Assembly: GCA_035648415.1 (NCBI GenBank)
Contig: DASRLO010000071.1
Location: 14,269 to 78,268 of the forward strand
DNA: 64,000 nt
Source of the DNA: DATARH01 sp035648415
GTDB taxonomy: Bacteria > Pseudomonadota > Alphaproteobacteria > ATCC43930 > CGMCC-115725
Reading direction: 5' to 3'
Positions within the stretch are counted from its first letter, which is position 1; every line of letters starts with the position of its first letter. Both the position numbers and the translations under genes were made by a program. Below are positions 8,335 through 15,527 of this stretch, piece after piece. A model generated the notes under the pieces. The model had not been told where the DNA came from. It searched no databases and saw only the letters and a program-made list of their open reading frames with translations.

Positions 8335-8371
8335 CCTCGATATCCTTGGGAAAGAGCGGGGCGCGTTTCAT
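8189..8371 (-). CDS. Small IS cargo protein (60 aa), antisense to the end of the 214-aa gene
   Basis: 60-residue protein (MKRAPLFPKDIEVTPEMIEA at the start, then SEHQVREVFRAMA). The 'TPEMIEAG' helix is like short acidic accessory proteins found beside IS genes in alphaproteobacteria; function unknown. A strong inward promoter in the right IS end lies about 35-60 bp upstream, which supports expression. It overlaps the 3' end of the convergent 214-residue gene by 146 bp, so transcripts from the two would pair. Confidence 0.55.
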   Translation of the reverse strand: MKRAPLFPKDIEVTPEMIEAGIARLESLLEISSSEHQVREVFRAMAYVQSQQTFRAPEAS

Positions 8372-8405
8372 AGCGCACCCGCGCTAGCGCCGGCCTGTCT
8401 CGCCG

Positions 8406-8433
8406 ATACTACATCTTGTGTTCCCTTTGTCAA
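8406..8433 (-). promoter_or_regulatory. Inward sigma-70 promoter in the right IS end
   Basis: On the minus strand TTGACA (8433-8428), 16-nt spacer, TAGTAT (8411-8406). It mirrors the left-end promoter exactly in spacing, and the -35 is inside the terminal repeat. It reads into the 60-residue gene. Confidence 0.65.
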
Positions 8434-8446
8434 AGGGATAATCGGC
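8423..8446 (-). repeat. Right terminal inverted repeat (IRR)
   Basis: Perfect 24-bp inverted copy of 6463-6486. Confidence 0.95.
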
Positions 8447-8454
8447 TTTATCTT
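8447..8454. repeat. Right target-site duplication of the IS
   Basis: TTTATCTT, identical to 6455-6462; bases on either side continue the interrupted reading frame. Confidence 0.93.
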
Positions 8455-8634
8455 CGGCAGCCACGAAGGAATGGGCGGTGATCCATCGGCTGTCGCGGTG
8501 TGGTCCGCGGGAATGGTCGCGTGCGTCGGAGCGCCGATCGCCGGTTTTGTGCTGCGGGCCTATCGCAAGCCGGAAATTGGCTTGCTGGTCGCGTTCGTGC
8601 CGCTCGTCGGTGCGCTGATGGTGACCTTCTGGCC

Positions 8635-9558
8635 TTAGCCGGCAAGGAAATCCCGCAGGAGCGCCCGCGCCCCCTCCGTCGGGGTACGGATGCCGACCAT
8701 CACTTCGCGCTCGATCTCGGCAAGCCCCGCCCCGACGGAGGGGGCGGCGCGGAATTGCGCGGTGAGGCCGTCGCCGATCTCGGTCCACAGCGCCGCGCGG
8801 GCCTGCTCGGCGCGGCGGCGCGACCAGCCGCCGCTTGCTTCCAGCAGCGCGCGAAAGTGGGCGACATCGTCCCATATCGCGCCGACCCCCGCGCCGGTCA
8901 GCGCCGACACCGCGCGCACCGGCGCCTGCCACCCCGCCACCGGCGGCCGCACCAGGTGCAGCGCGCTGGCGTAATCGGCGGCGGCGCGGTTAGCGTGGTC
9001 GTGGAGCTCACCGTCCGCCTTGTTGATCAGCACGAGGTCGGCGAGCTCGATGATGCCGCGTTTCAGCCCTTGCAACTCGTCGCCGGCGGCGGGCGGCAGG
9101 ATCAACACGAACATGTCGGTCATCTCGGCGACGGTGGTTTCCGACTGGCCGGCGCCGATCGTCTCGACGATCACCGTGTCGAATCCCGCCGCCTCGCACA
9201 GCAGGATGGTTTCGCGCGTCCGGCGCGCGACCCCGCCCATCGTCTCGCCGCCCGGGCTCGGCCGGATAAAGGCGCCGGGCGCGCGCGACAGCTCGGCCAT
9301 CCGCGTCTTGTCGCCGAGGATCGCGCCGCCGCCGCGCTTCGATACGGGATCGACCGCCAGCACCGCGATGCGACGCCCGCGCGCCAGCCCGTCGAGGCCG
9401 AAGCGTTCGATAAAGGTCGATTTGCCGGCGCCGGGCGGCCCGGAAATGCCCAGCCTGGTCGCCGCCCCGGTGTGGGGCAGCAACGCCGCGACCAGCTGCT
9501 CAGCTTCCGCGCGGTGATCGGCGCGGGTCGATTCCACCAGGGTTACGGCGCGAGCCAA
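8635..9558 (-). CDS. meaB: MeaB, G3E-type GTPase chaperone of methylmalonyl-CoA mutase
   Basis: P-loop GTPase that protects and reactivates adenosylcobalamin-dependent acyl-CoA mutases. Walker A is GPPGAGKST, followed by the family segments VDPVSKRGGGAILGDKTRM and RPSPGGETMGGVARRT, the switch region DTVIVETIGAGQSE and the base-recognition NKAD. TTG 9558 is the first standard start in frame, but homology runs further upstream (SIRAGDRRALARAVTLVEST): a CTG at 9612, with GGAG 8 nt before it, would give 325 residues, closer to the usual length. No mutase gene is adjacent. It follows the ABC exporter gene and ends overlapping the IS-split gene. Confidence 0.93.
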   Translation of the reverse strand: MARAVTLVESTRADHRAEAEQLVAALLPHTGAATRLGISGPPGAGKSTFIERFGLDGLARGRRIAVLAVDPVSKRGGGAILGDKTRMAELSRAPGAFIRPSPGGETMGGVARRTRETILLCEAAGFDTVIVETIGAGQSETTVAEMTDMFVLILPPAAGDELQGLKRGIIELADLVLINKADGELHDHANRAAADYASALHLVRPPVAGWQAPVRAVSALTGAGVGAIWDDVAHFRALLEASGGWSRRRAEQARAALWTEIGDGLTAQFRAAPSVGAGLAEIEREVMVGIRTPTEGARALLRDFLAG

Positions 9559-9618
9559 AGCCCGCCGGTCGCCGGCGCGGATCGAGACGGCGAGATCGAC
9601 GCTACCCTTCAGCGCGTC

Positions 9619-11454
9619 TTACTCCGCCATCGCCGCCTCGCGGCGGGCGGCTTCCTGCTGGCGCGCCCACATCGTCGCATAGACGCCGTCGCGGTCGAGC
9701 AGCTCGCGGTGGTGGCCCCGCTCGACGATGCGGCCCTGGTCGAGCACCAGGATCTGGTCGGCGTCGACGATCGTCGAGAGCCGGTGCGCGATGATCAGCG
9801 TGGTCCGCCCGGCGGCGATCTCGGCAAGGCTCGCTTGGATCTCGCGCTCGGTCTTGGTGTCGAGCGCCGAGGTCGCCTCGTCGAAGATCAGGATTTCCGG
9901 CGCCTTGAGGATTACCCGGGCGATCGCGACGCGCTGCTTCTCGCCGCCGGAGAGTTTGAGGCCGCGCTCGCCGACCGTCGTGTCATAGCCGTCCGGCAGG
10001 CCGGTTACGAAATCGTGGATGCGCGCGAAGCGGGCGGCTTCCTCGATTTCGGCGCGGGTGGCGCCGGGGCGGCCATAGGCGATGTTGTAGAGGATGGTGT
10101 CGTTGAACAGCACGGTGTCCTGCGGCACCACGCCGATCGCCCGCCTGAGGCTGTCCTGCGTCACGTCGCGGATGTCCTGGCCGTCGATCTCGATCGCGCC
10201 GGCATCGACGTCGTAAAAGCGGAACAAAAGCCGCGCAATCGTCGATTTGCCGGCGCCGCTCGGGCCGACGATCGCCACGGTGTGACCGGCCGCGATGCGG
10301 AAATCGATGTCCTCGAGGATCGGCCGGCGCGGATCGTAGCGGAAATCGACCCCGCGAAACGCGACCGCGCCCTCTCTTGCCGCCAGCGCCGGCGCGTTCT
10401 CGCGGTCGGTTATCTCGGGCACGACCTTGAGCAGCGCCAGCATCTGCTCGAGATCGACCAGCGACTGCTTGATGTTGCGGTAGACCATGCCGAGGAAATT
10501 GAGCGGCATGTAGAGCTGGATCAGATAGGCGTTGACCAGCACGAAATCGCCGACCGTCATCCATTTGCCGGCGACGCCTTGCGCGGCGAGCAGCATCACG
10601 CCGATGAGCCCGCAGGCGATGATGATCCCCTGGCCGATATTGAGCAGCGCCAGCGTCGTCTCGCTCTTGACCGCGGCCTTTTCATAAGCCTGCAGCGAGC
10701 GGTCGTAGCGCGCCGCCTCGTGCGTCTCGTTGGCGAAATATTTGACCGTCTCGTAGTTGAGGAGGGCGTCCACCGATTTCGAATTCGCCTCGCTGTCGCG
10801 CGCGTTCATCTCCTGGCGGAAGCGCACCCGCCAATCGGTCACCGCGAAGGTGAAGGCGATATAGACCGTGATCGTCGCGAAGGTGACCGCGGCGAATTCC
10901 CAATCGTAAAGCCGCCACAGGATCGCGCAGACGATGAGGATCTCGATCAGTGTCGGCACGATGTTGAAGAGGATGAAGGTGAGGAGGAAATCGACCGCCT
11001 GGGTCCCGCGCTCGACCGCACGGGCGAGGCCGCCGGTACGGCGGTCGAGATGGAAGCGCAGCGACAGCGAGTGCAGGTGCTTGAAGGCGCTGAGCGCCAG
11101 CCGCCGCACCGCGCGCTGCTCGACCTTGGCGAACACCGCGTCGCGCAGTTCGTTGAAACCTTGGGCGCAGACCCGCGCCGCGCCGTAGGCGACGACCAGC
11201 ATTACCGGCACGACGACGAGGCCGTATTTGCCGCCGAGCGTGTCGACCGCGTGCTTGTAGAGGAACGGCACGCCGATGTTGACGGCCTTGGCGCCGACCA
11301 GCAGCGCCAGCGCGGCGACGACGCGAAGGCGCAATTCGAGCGACTCGCGCGGCCAGAGATAGGGGCCAAGGCCTTTCAGCGCCCTGAGCCCATCGATCAG
11401 CCTGCCCTTGGCGCCCGGCGTCGCCGATGGCGGCATGCGGCCCCTCGGGCTCAT
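9619..11454 (-). CDS. Atm1-type ABC exporter (fused permease/ATPase)
   Basis: 611-residue half-transporter of the ABCB7/Atm1/HMT1 group, which exports glutathione-linked sulfur or metal compounds in alphaproteobacteria and mitochondria. The membrane domain has about six helices and the group signatures RRTGGLARAVERGTQ and LLNYETVKYFANE. The ATPase domain has Walker A GPSGAGKST (about residue 405), Q-loop VVPQDTVLFNDT, signature LSGGEKQRVAIAR, Walker B ILIFDEATSALD and the H-loop IIAHRLST. It works as a homodimer in the inner membrane. meaB follows after 7-60 bp depending on its start, and the MFS gene precedes it by 25 bp, so the three may be co-transcribed. Confidence 0.95.
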   Translation of the reverse strand: MSPRGRMPPSATPGAKGRLIDGLRALKGLGPYLWPRESLELRLRVVAALALLVGAKAVNIGVPFLYKHAVDTLGGKYGLVVVPVMLVVAYGAARVCAQGFNELRDAVFAKVEQRAVRRLALSAFKHLHSLSLRFHLDRRTGGLARAVERGTQAVDFLLTFILFNIVPTLIEILIVCAILWRLYDWEFAAVTFATITVYIAFTFAVTDWRVRFRQEMNARDSEANSKSVDALLNYETVKYFANETHEAARYDRSLQAYEKAAVKSETTLALLNIGQGIIIACGLIGVMLLAAQGVAGKWMTVGDFVLVNAYLIQLYMPLNFLGMVYRNIKQSLVDLEQMLALLKVVPEITDRENAPALAAREGAVAFRGVDFRYDPRRPILEDIDFRIAAGHTVAIVGPSGAGKSTIARLLFRFYDVDAGAIEIDGQDIRDVTQDSLRRAIGVVPQDTVLFNDTILYNIAYGRPGATRAEIEEAARFARIHDFVTGLPDGYDTTVGERGLKLSGGEKQRVAIARVILKAPEILIFDEATSALDTKTEREIQASLAEIAAGRTTLIIAHRLSTIVDADQILVLDQGRIVERGHHRELLDRDGVYATMWARQQEAARREAAMAE

Positions 11455-11479
11455 CGACGCGGGCTCATTGGCGCGGAAC

Positions 11480-12664
11480 TCATTCCGCCGGCCGCGGCGC
11501 AGCAGCGGCGGGCTGGGCGGGCGGCAGGCGCCAGCCGATCAGCGCGGCGGCCACCACCAGCACCATGCCGCAGAGAAACGGGCTGTCGCGCCCGAACCCG
11601 GCGAACAGCAGTCCGGCGAGAAGTGGCCCCAGCACGCGCGACAGGCTCGCGACCGATTGCGCGACGCCCATCACCTCGCCCTGCTCCTCGGCGCCGGCGC
11701 GGCGCGAGATGAGGCTATTGAGCGAGGGCTGCATCGCCCCCATCCCGAGCGCGAGGAAGGTGACCGAGGCGAGCAGCAGCGCGAGGTCGCCCGCCGCCGG
11801 GAGAATGAGGAGCCCCAACGCGATCGACGCCAGGCCGGCGATCAGCAATTTCTCCTCGCCAAAGCGCGCGGTCAGCCGGCCGATCAGGCCGCCCTGCATG
11901 ATCGCCGATATCAGTCCGACATAGGTGAAGACATAGCCGATCTGCGCCGGCCCCCAGCCGAACTGCGCCATCGCCCACAGCGCGAAGGTCGCCTCCATCC
12001 CGGCGAAGGCGAGGATTGTCAGAAAGAAGATCGCGAGGAGGCGCGCCAGCACCTTGCGAGCGAGCGCCTCGCGCAGCAACTCGACCCGGCTGCGCCGCTT
12101 GCGCTGCGGCAAGCCCGGCGGCAGGCTTTCCTTCAGCGCGAAGACGATGCCGAGCAGCGCCACCAACGACAATGCGCAGGCGACGAGGCCCGGGGTACGC
12201 AGATCGGCGGTTGCCAGCTTGTTGCCGGCGAGCAGCCCGCCCAGCGCCGGGCCGATGATGAAGCCGAGGCCGAACGCGGCGCCGATCATCCCCATGCCCT
12301 TTGCCCGGTTCTCCGGCGTCGTCACGTCGGCGATATAGGCGTTGGCCGCCGCGATATTGCCGGCGCAGGCGCCGGCCAAGGCGCGCGCCGCGAACACCAT
12401 CCACAGCGCGTCGGCGAACCCCATCCAGAGATAGGCGAGCGATGCCGCCGCCATGCTGACCATCAGCACCGGGCGCCGCCCGACACGGTCGCTGAGCCGC
12501 CCCCAGAACGGTGCGGTCAGCATCGACATCAGCGAAAAGACCGCCATCAGCGCCGTCACCGTCTGCGGCGAGGCGGCGAAGCGCTCGGCGTAGAACGGCA
12601 GGAGCGGGATGACCAGGCCGAACCCGATCAGGTCGATGAGGACGATAAGGAAAAGAACTGGCAT
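11480..12664 (-). CDS. MFS transporter, TCR/Tet-like drug:H+ antiporter group
   Basis: 394 residues with 12 predicted membrane helices. The first helix, LIVLIDLIGFGLVIPLLPFY, is typical of the TetA-like DHA1 group, and loop 2-3 has motif A GRLSDRVGRRPVL. PENRAKGMGMIGAAFGLGF matches the motif C region of antiporters. The start is ATG 12664, at the first helix; upstream residues in frame are not hydrophobic. Probable inner-membrane efflux pump. The substrate cannot be read from sequence, and I do not call it a resistance gene. Confidence 0.9.
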   Translation of the reverse strand: MPVLFLIVLIDLIGFGLVIPLLPFYAERFAASPQTVTALMAVFSLMSMLTAPFWGRLSDRVGRRPVLMVSMAAASLAYLWMGFADALWMVFAARALAGACAGNIAAANAYIADVTTPENRAKGMGMIGAAFGLGFIIGPALGGLLAGNKLATADLRTPGLVACALSLVALLGIVFALKESLPPGLPQRKRRSRVELLREALARKVLARLLAIFFLTILAFAGMEATFALWAMAQFGWGPAQIGYVFTYVGLISAIMQGGLIGRLTARFGEEKLLIAGLASIALGLLILPAAGDLALLLASVTFLALGMGAMQPSLNSLISRRAGAEEQGEVMGVAQSVASLSRVLGPLLAGLLFAGFGRDSPFLCGMVLVVAAALIGWRLPPAQPAAAAPRPAE

Positions 12665-12773
12665 CTGGTCGCAGTTGATATCGCGCTCGGCTTCCCGCGA
12701 ACAAGGGCCGATCGCTTTTGCCGCGCCGGACTGAGCCAAAACGCCGTATTATCGAAGCAAGGACCGCGGGGAG

Positions 12774-13652
12774 ATGACGATGAAACTCGGCAAGCTCGGC
12801 GTGTGGGCGGCGATGGACGCGATGACCGCGGTGGAAGGCGCGGCCTTCGCCAAACGGGTCGAGGGGTGGGGCTACGCCGCGCTGTGGCTGCCGGAAAGCC
12901 GCGGGCGCAACGTGCTGGTCCACTCGTCGTGGCTCCTCGCCAACACGACGAAGCTCATCGTCGCGCCGGGGATCGCCAATATCTACGCGCGCGACCCGAT
13001 GGCGATGGTCAACGGTCAGCGGGCGCTGGCCGAGCAATCGGGCGGGCGGTTCCTCTTAGGGCTCGGCGTGTCGCACGTGCCCTCGGTCGAGGGGCTGCGC
13101 GGCCATGTCTATGGCAAGCCGGTGACGACGATGCGCACCTATCTCGACGCGATGGCCGCCGCGCCCTACGGCGCGCCGGAGCCGGCCAAAAAACCGCCGA
13201 CCATTCTCGCCGCTCTGGGCCCCCGGATGCTGGCCCTGTCGGCCAGCCACGCCGACGGCGCGCACCCCTACAACGTCACCCCCGAGCATACCCACGAAGC
13301 GCGGCAAATCCTCGGCCCGGGCAAGCTCCTATGCCCCGAAATCTGGGTGCTGCTCGAGACCGACGCGGCGACGGCGCGCGCGCTGGGCCGCCAGGCGCTC
13401 GCCAATTACCTGCGGCTCGAGAATTACCTCAACAATTGGCGCCGGCTCGGGTTCGGCGACGACGACCTTGCCGGCGGCGGATCGGACCGCTTCATCGACG
13501 AGAACGTCGCCTGGGGCGACGAAACGAAGATCCGCGCCCGGCTCCAGCAGCATTGGGACGCGGGCGCCGACCATATCTGCATCCAGGCGATCGGCCCGGA
13601 TGGCGGGCGCAAGCCCGACGAGAAGGTATTGGAACTGCTCGCGCCGGGTTGA
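12774..13652 (+). CDS. LLM-class (F420-type) oxidoreductase
   Basis: 292-residue luciferase-like monooxygenase of the TIGR03620 kind. Seen are KLGVWAAMDAM, FAKRVEGWGYAALWLPES, APGIANIYARDPMAMVNGQR, the SGGRFLLGLGVSH phosphate-site region and ADGAHPYNVTPEH. These enzymes usually take F420 or FMN as hydride carrier; whether this host makes F420 is not shown. It is divergent from the MFS gene; the start ATG follows GGGGAG by 4 nt. A second, different LLM gene lies at 2426-3463. Confidence 0.9.
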   Translation: MTMKLGKLGVWAAMDAMTAVEGAAFAKRVEGWGYAALWLPESRGRNVLVHSSWLLANTTKLIVAPGIANIYARDPMAMVNGQRALAEQSGGRFLLGLGVSHVPSVEGLRGHVYGKPVTTMRTYLDAMAAAPYGAPEPAKKPPTILAALGPRMLALSASHADGAHPYNVTPEHTHEARQILGPGKLLCPEIWVLLETDAATARALGRQALANYLRLENYLNNWRRLGFGDDDLAGGGSDRFIDENVAWGDETKIRARLQQHWDAGADHICIQAIGPDGGRKPDEKVLELLAPG

Positions 13653-13740
13653 TCGCCCCGACCTTGACGCGGTACTGCCCGCGCCCGACATTGTTCCGGC
13701 CAGAGCAAGCGCCGGAAAGGCGACCCGAGAAAGGCGAGCG

Positions 13741-14133
13741 ATGTATTCGGAAACGACGCGTTCGATAAAAGTGACGGTCCGGCCATTCTATCTCGACCAG
13801 CATTCCTCGCCCGCCGAGGACCGCTATGTTTGGGCCTATCATGTGCGCATCGAGAACGCGGGCGGCGAGACCGTGCAGTTGCGCACCCGGCACTGGCAGG
13901 TCACCGATGCGCTCGGCCGGCTGCACGAAGTGCGCGGCCCCGGGGTCGTCGGCGAGGAGCCGGTGCTGAAACCCGGCGAGAGCTTCGAATATACCAGCTC
14001 CTGTCCGCTGACGACGCCGTCCGGACTGATGGTCGGCGACTACGAGATGGAGACGCCCGCCGGGGAGAAGTTCCTCATCCGCGTCCCCGCCTTTTCTCTG
14101 GACAGCCCGCAGGAGACGCGGCGCCTCAACTAG
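13741..14133 (+). CDS. apaG: ApaG domain protein
   Basis: 130-residue beta-sandwich protein of the ApaG family (linked with Co2+/Mg2+ homeostasis in enterobacteria; biochemical role unclear). Conserved stretches: TVRPFYLDQHSSP, YVWAYHVRIENAG, QLRTRHWQVTDALGR, the glycine loop VRGPGVVGEEPVLKPGESFE, and TPSGLMVGDYEM. Full length. An upstream GAAAGGCGAG supplies the ribosome site. The stop codon lies in the first copy of a short tandem duplication; folE follows 69 bp later. Confidence 0.95.
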   Translation: MYSETTRSIKVTVRPFYLDQHSSPAEDRYVWAYHVRIENAGGETVQLRTRHWQVTDALGRLHEVRGPGVVGEEPVLKPGESFEYTSSCPLTTPSGLMVGDYEMETPAGEKFLIRVPAFSLDSPQETRRLN

Positions 14134-14164
14134 AAGCAAAACCGCCTCACTAGAAGCAAAACCG
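14126..14164. repeat. Imperfect two-copy tandem duplication (~20 bp) at the apaG stop
   Basis: CTAGAAGCAAAACCG occurs twice, 20 bp apart, each preceded by CCTCA(A). The first copy contains the apaG TAG stop. It leaves folE untouched. Confidence 0.75.
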
Positions 14165-14202
14165 ACCGGGCGCCCGAATTCCCGGCGAGGAAAGAGAACG
14201 CC

Positions 14203-14835
14203 ATGAACGATATCGCCAAGCCCGTCGCCGCAGCGCCCGCGACCGCGCGTCCCTCGCGCGAGCAGGCGATGGAAGCGGTGCGCACCCTCCTGCGCTGGGC
14301 CGGCGACGACCCGACGCGCGAGGGGCTCCTCGGCACCCCCGACCGGGTGGTGCGCGCCTATCAGGAGTTTTTCAGCGGTTACGACGAAGACCCGGTGCAG
14401 CTGCTGCACCGCACTTTCGAGGAAATCTCGGGCTACGACGAGATCGTGCTCTTGAAGGATATTCGCTTCGAGTCGCATTGCGAGCACCATATGGCGCCGA
14501 TCATCGGCAAGGCGCATGTCGCCTATCTGCCAGATAACCGCGTCGTCGGCATCTCGAAGCTGGCGCGGCTGGTCGAAGTCTACGCCAAACGATTGCAAAT
14601 TCAGGAAAAAATGACCGCGCAGGTCGCCAACACGATCGACGAGGTGCTGCGCCCCAAGGGCGTCGCGGTGGTGATCGAGGCGGCGCACCAATGCATGACG
14701 ACGCGCGGCGTCCACAAGCCCGGCGTCAGCATGGTGACGAGCCGCATGCTCGGCGTGTTCCGCGACGACGCGACGACGCGGCGGGAATTGCTGTCGATGA
14801 TCGGCACCCCAGCGGGCGGCGGCGGGCTCGTCTAG
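14203..14835 (+). CDS. folE: GTP cyclohydrolase I
   Basis: 210-residue homodecameric enzyme converting GTP to 7,8-dihydroneopterin triphosphate, the first step of folate (and queuosine) synthesis. Zinc ligands are visible in HCEHHMAPIIG (Cys and His) and in QCMTTRGV (second Cys). GDDPTREGLLGTPDRVVRAY is the substrate-binding entrance, and LARLVEVYAKRLQIQE and PGVSMVTSRMLGVFRDD are conserved. The N-terminal 25 residues are Ala-rich and variable. GAGGAAAGAG lies just upstream of the ATG. Full length. Confidence 0.97.
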   Translation: MNDIAKPVAAAPATARPSREQAMEAVRTLLRWAGDDPTREGLLGTPDRVVRAYQEFFSGYDEDPVQLLHRTFEEISGYDEIVLLKDIRFESHCEHHMAPIIGKAHVAYLPDNRVVGISKLARLVEVYAKRLQIQEKMTAQVANTIDEVLRPKGVAVVIEAAHQCMTTRGVHKPGVSMVTSRMLGVFRDDATTRRELLSMIGTPAGGGGLV

Positions 14836-14844
14836 CCGAAAAGC

Positions 14845-15357
14845 CTAACCCGGCGGCGGTTCCGGTGCGGCAATCTCGCGGATGTCGGGCTGGCCTGCGC
14901 CGCCGATCCCGGCGAAGGTGACGCGGATGCGGTATCCCGCCCAGTCGCGGCGGTAGGCAACCGGGTCGGGGAGTGGAATCTCCGCCGCCGACACCGTCAA
15001 CAGCAGCGTGTCGCGACTGCGCACGGCCGGGGCGAGCTGACCGTTCGCCAGCTGCGGTATCCCGTTGGCGCCCAGCATGCTGGTGCGCCAGGGATCGTTG
15101 AGGGTCGATTGTCCATTGGTCGTCTGCGGCGCCCGCTCGGCGTCGAGGTAGGTGGCCGGCGTCGCCGTTCCGTCGGGCGCCACTAGCTCGGCGGCGCGCA
15201 GCGGCAATGTGTCGAGGGCGTCGACCCGGATCAAATTGATGACGCCGCCCGGCGGGAAACTCGCCTTGACTCCCTGCTGCGGCAACGAGGCCGGCGGCGG
15301 CGCATCGGCGCAGGCGGCCAGCCCGCCCAGAAGTAAGATCATTGGAAAACGGCGCAT
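14845..15357 (-). CDS. Hypothetical lipoprotein
   Basis: 170 residues. MRRFPMILLLGGLAACADAP is a lipoprotein signal with lipobox L-A-A-C, so the mature protein should be lipid-anchored at Cys16. The mature part is Pro/Ala-rich with two likely beta-rich stretches (GGVINLIRVDAL, YRIRVTFAGIGG). No family recognised. It converges with folE (stops 9 bp apart) and is divergent from the MetX-like gene. Confidence 0.7.
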   Translation of the reverse strand: MRRFPMILLLGGLAACADAPPPASLPQQGVKASFPPGGVINLIRVDALDTLPLRAAELVAPDGTATPATYLDAERAPQTTNGQSTLNDPWRTSMLGANGIPQLANGQLAPAVRSRDTLLLTVSAAEIPLPDPVAYRRDWAGYRIRVTFAGIGGAGQPDIREIAAPEPPPG

Positions 15358-15527
15358 GCATCCCCCAAAAGCCCCGGACGGAGCGCGGACGATCAGTCCT
15401 TGCGGTGTAGCGCGAACCGGCCGCCGCCGGAAGGGAAAGCTGGCGGAAGAGAAGACTGGGCTTGGCCGTGACAGCGACGAAAGCGGCGTGGCACAATCGC
15501 GGGCACGACTGTGAGGGAGAAGCTAGG

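Larger units (their letters stand above)
6463..8446 (+). mobile_element. IS1595-family insertion sequence with cargo genes (1984 bp)
   Basis: Complete element bounded by 24-bp perfect inverted repeats (6463-6486 and 8423-8446, each reading GCCGATTATCCC inward) and flanked by TTTATCTT on both sides. It encodes an ISXO2-like transposase (6530-7474), then about 900 bp of cargo much more AT-rich than the host: a 58-residue gene (minus), a 214-residue gene (plus) and a 60-residue gene (minus). Passenger genes are known in some IS1595 groups; this set I do not recognise as characterised. Both ends carry inward promoters that use the repeat as -35 box. It disrupts a small membrane-protein gene. Confidence 0.95.
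6383..8638 (+). pseudogene. Small three-helix membrane protein gene split by the IS element
   Basis: Removing the IS and one copy of the 8-bp target duplication joins 6383-6462 to 8455-8638 in frame. The result is an 87-codon gene from GTG 6383 to TAG 8636-8638. The product would have three hydrophobic helices (LVLLILASLVDGLLALLLIV, then WSAGMVACVGAPIAGFVL, then IGLLVAFVPLVGALMVTF) joined by GSHEGMGGD and RAYRKPE. The exact restoration shows that the insertion is recent and that the gene was intact before it. It lies 9 bp after the reductase stop, and its end overlaps the end of convergent meaB by 4 bp. Function unknown. Confidence 0.85.

Noticed and set aside
8500..11712. A 1070-codon open frame on the plus strand
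   Set aside because: It is the opposite-strand shadow of meaB and the ABC exporter; composition is Arg/Ala/Gln/His-rich with no domain, while the minus strand has full motifs.
11480..12664. Tetracycline resistance determinant
   Set aside because: It is in the TetA-like MFS group by helix 1 and motif A, but this group is broad and specificity cannot be read from sequence.
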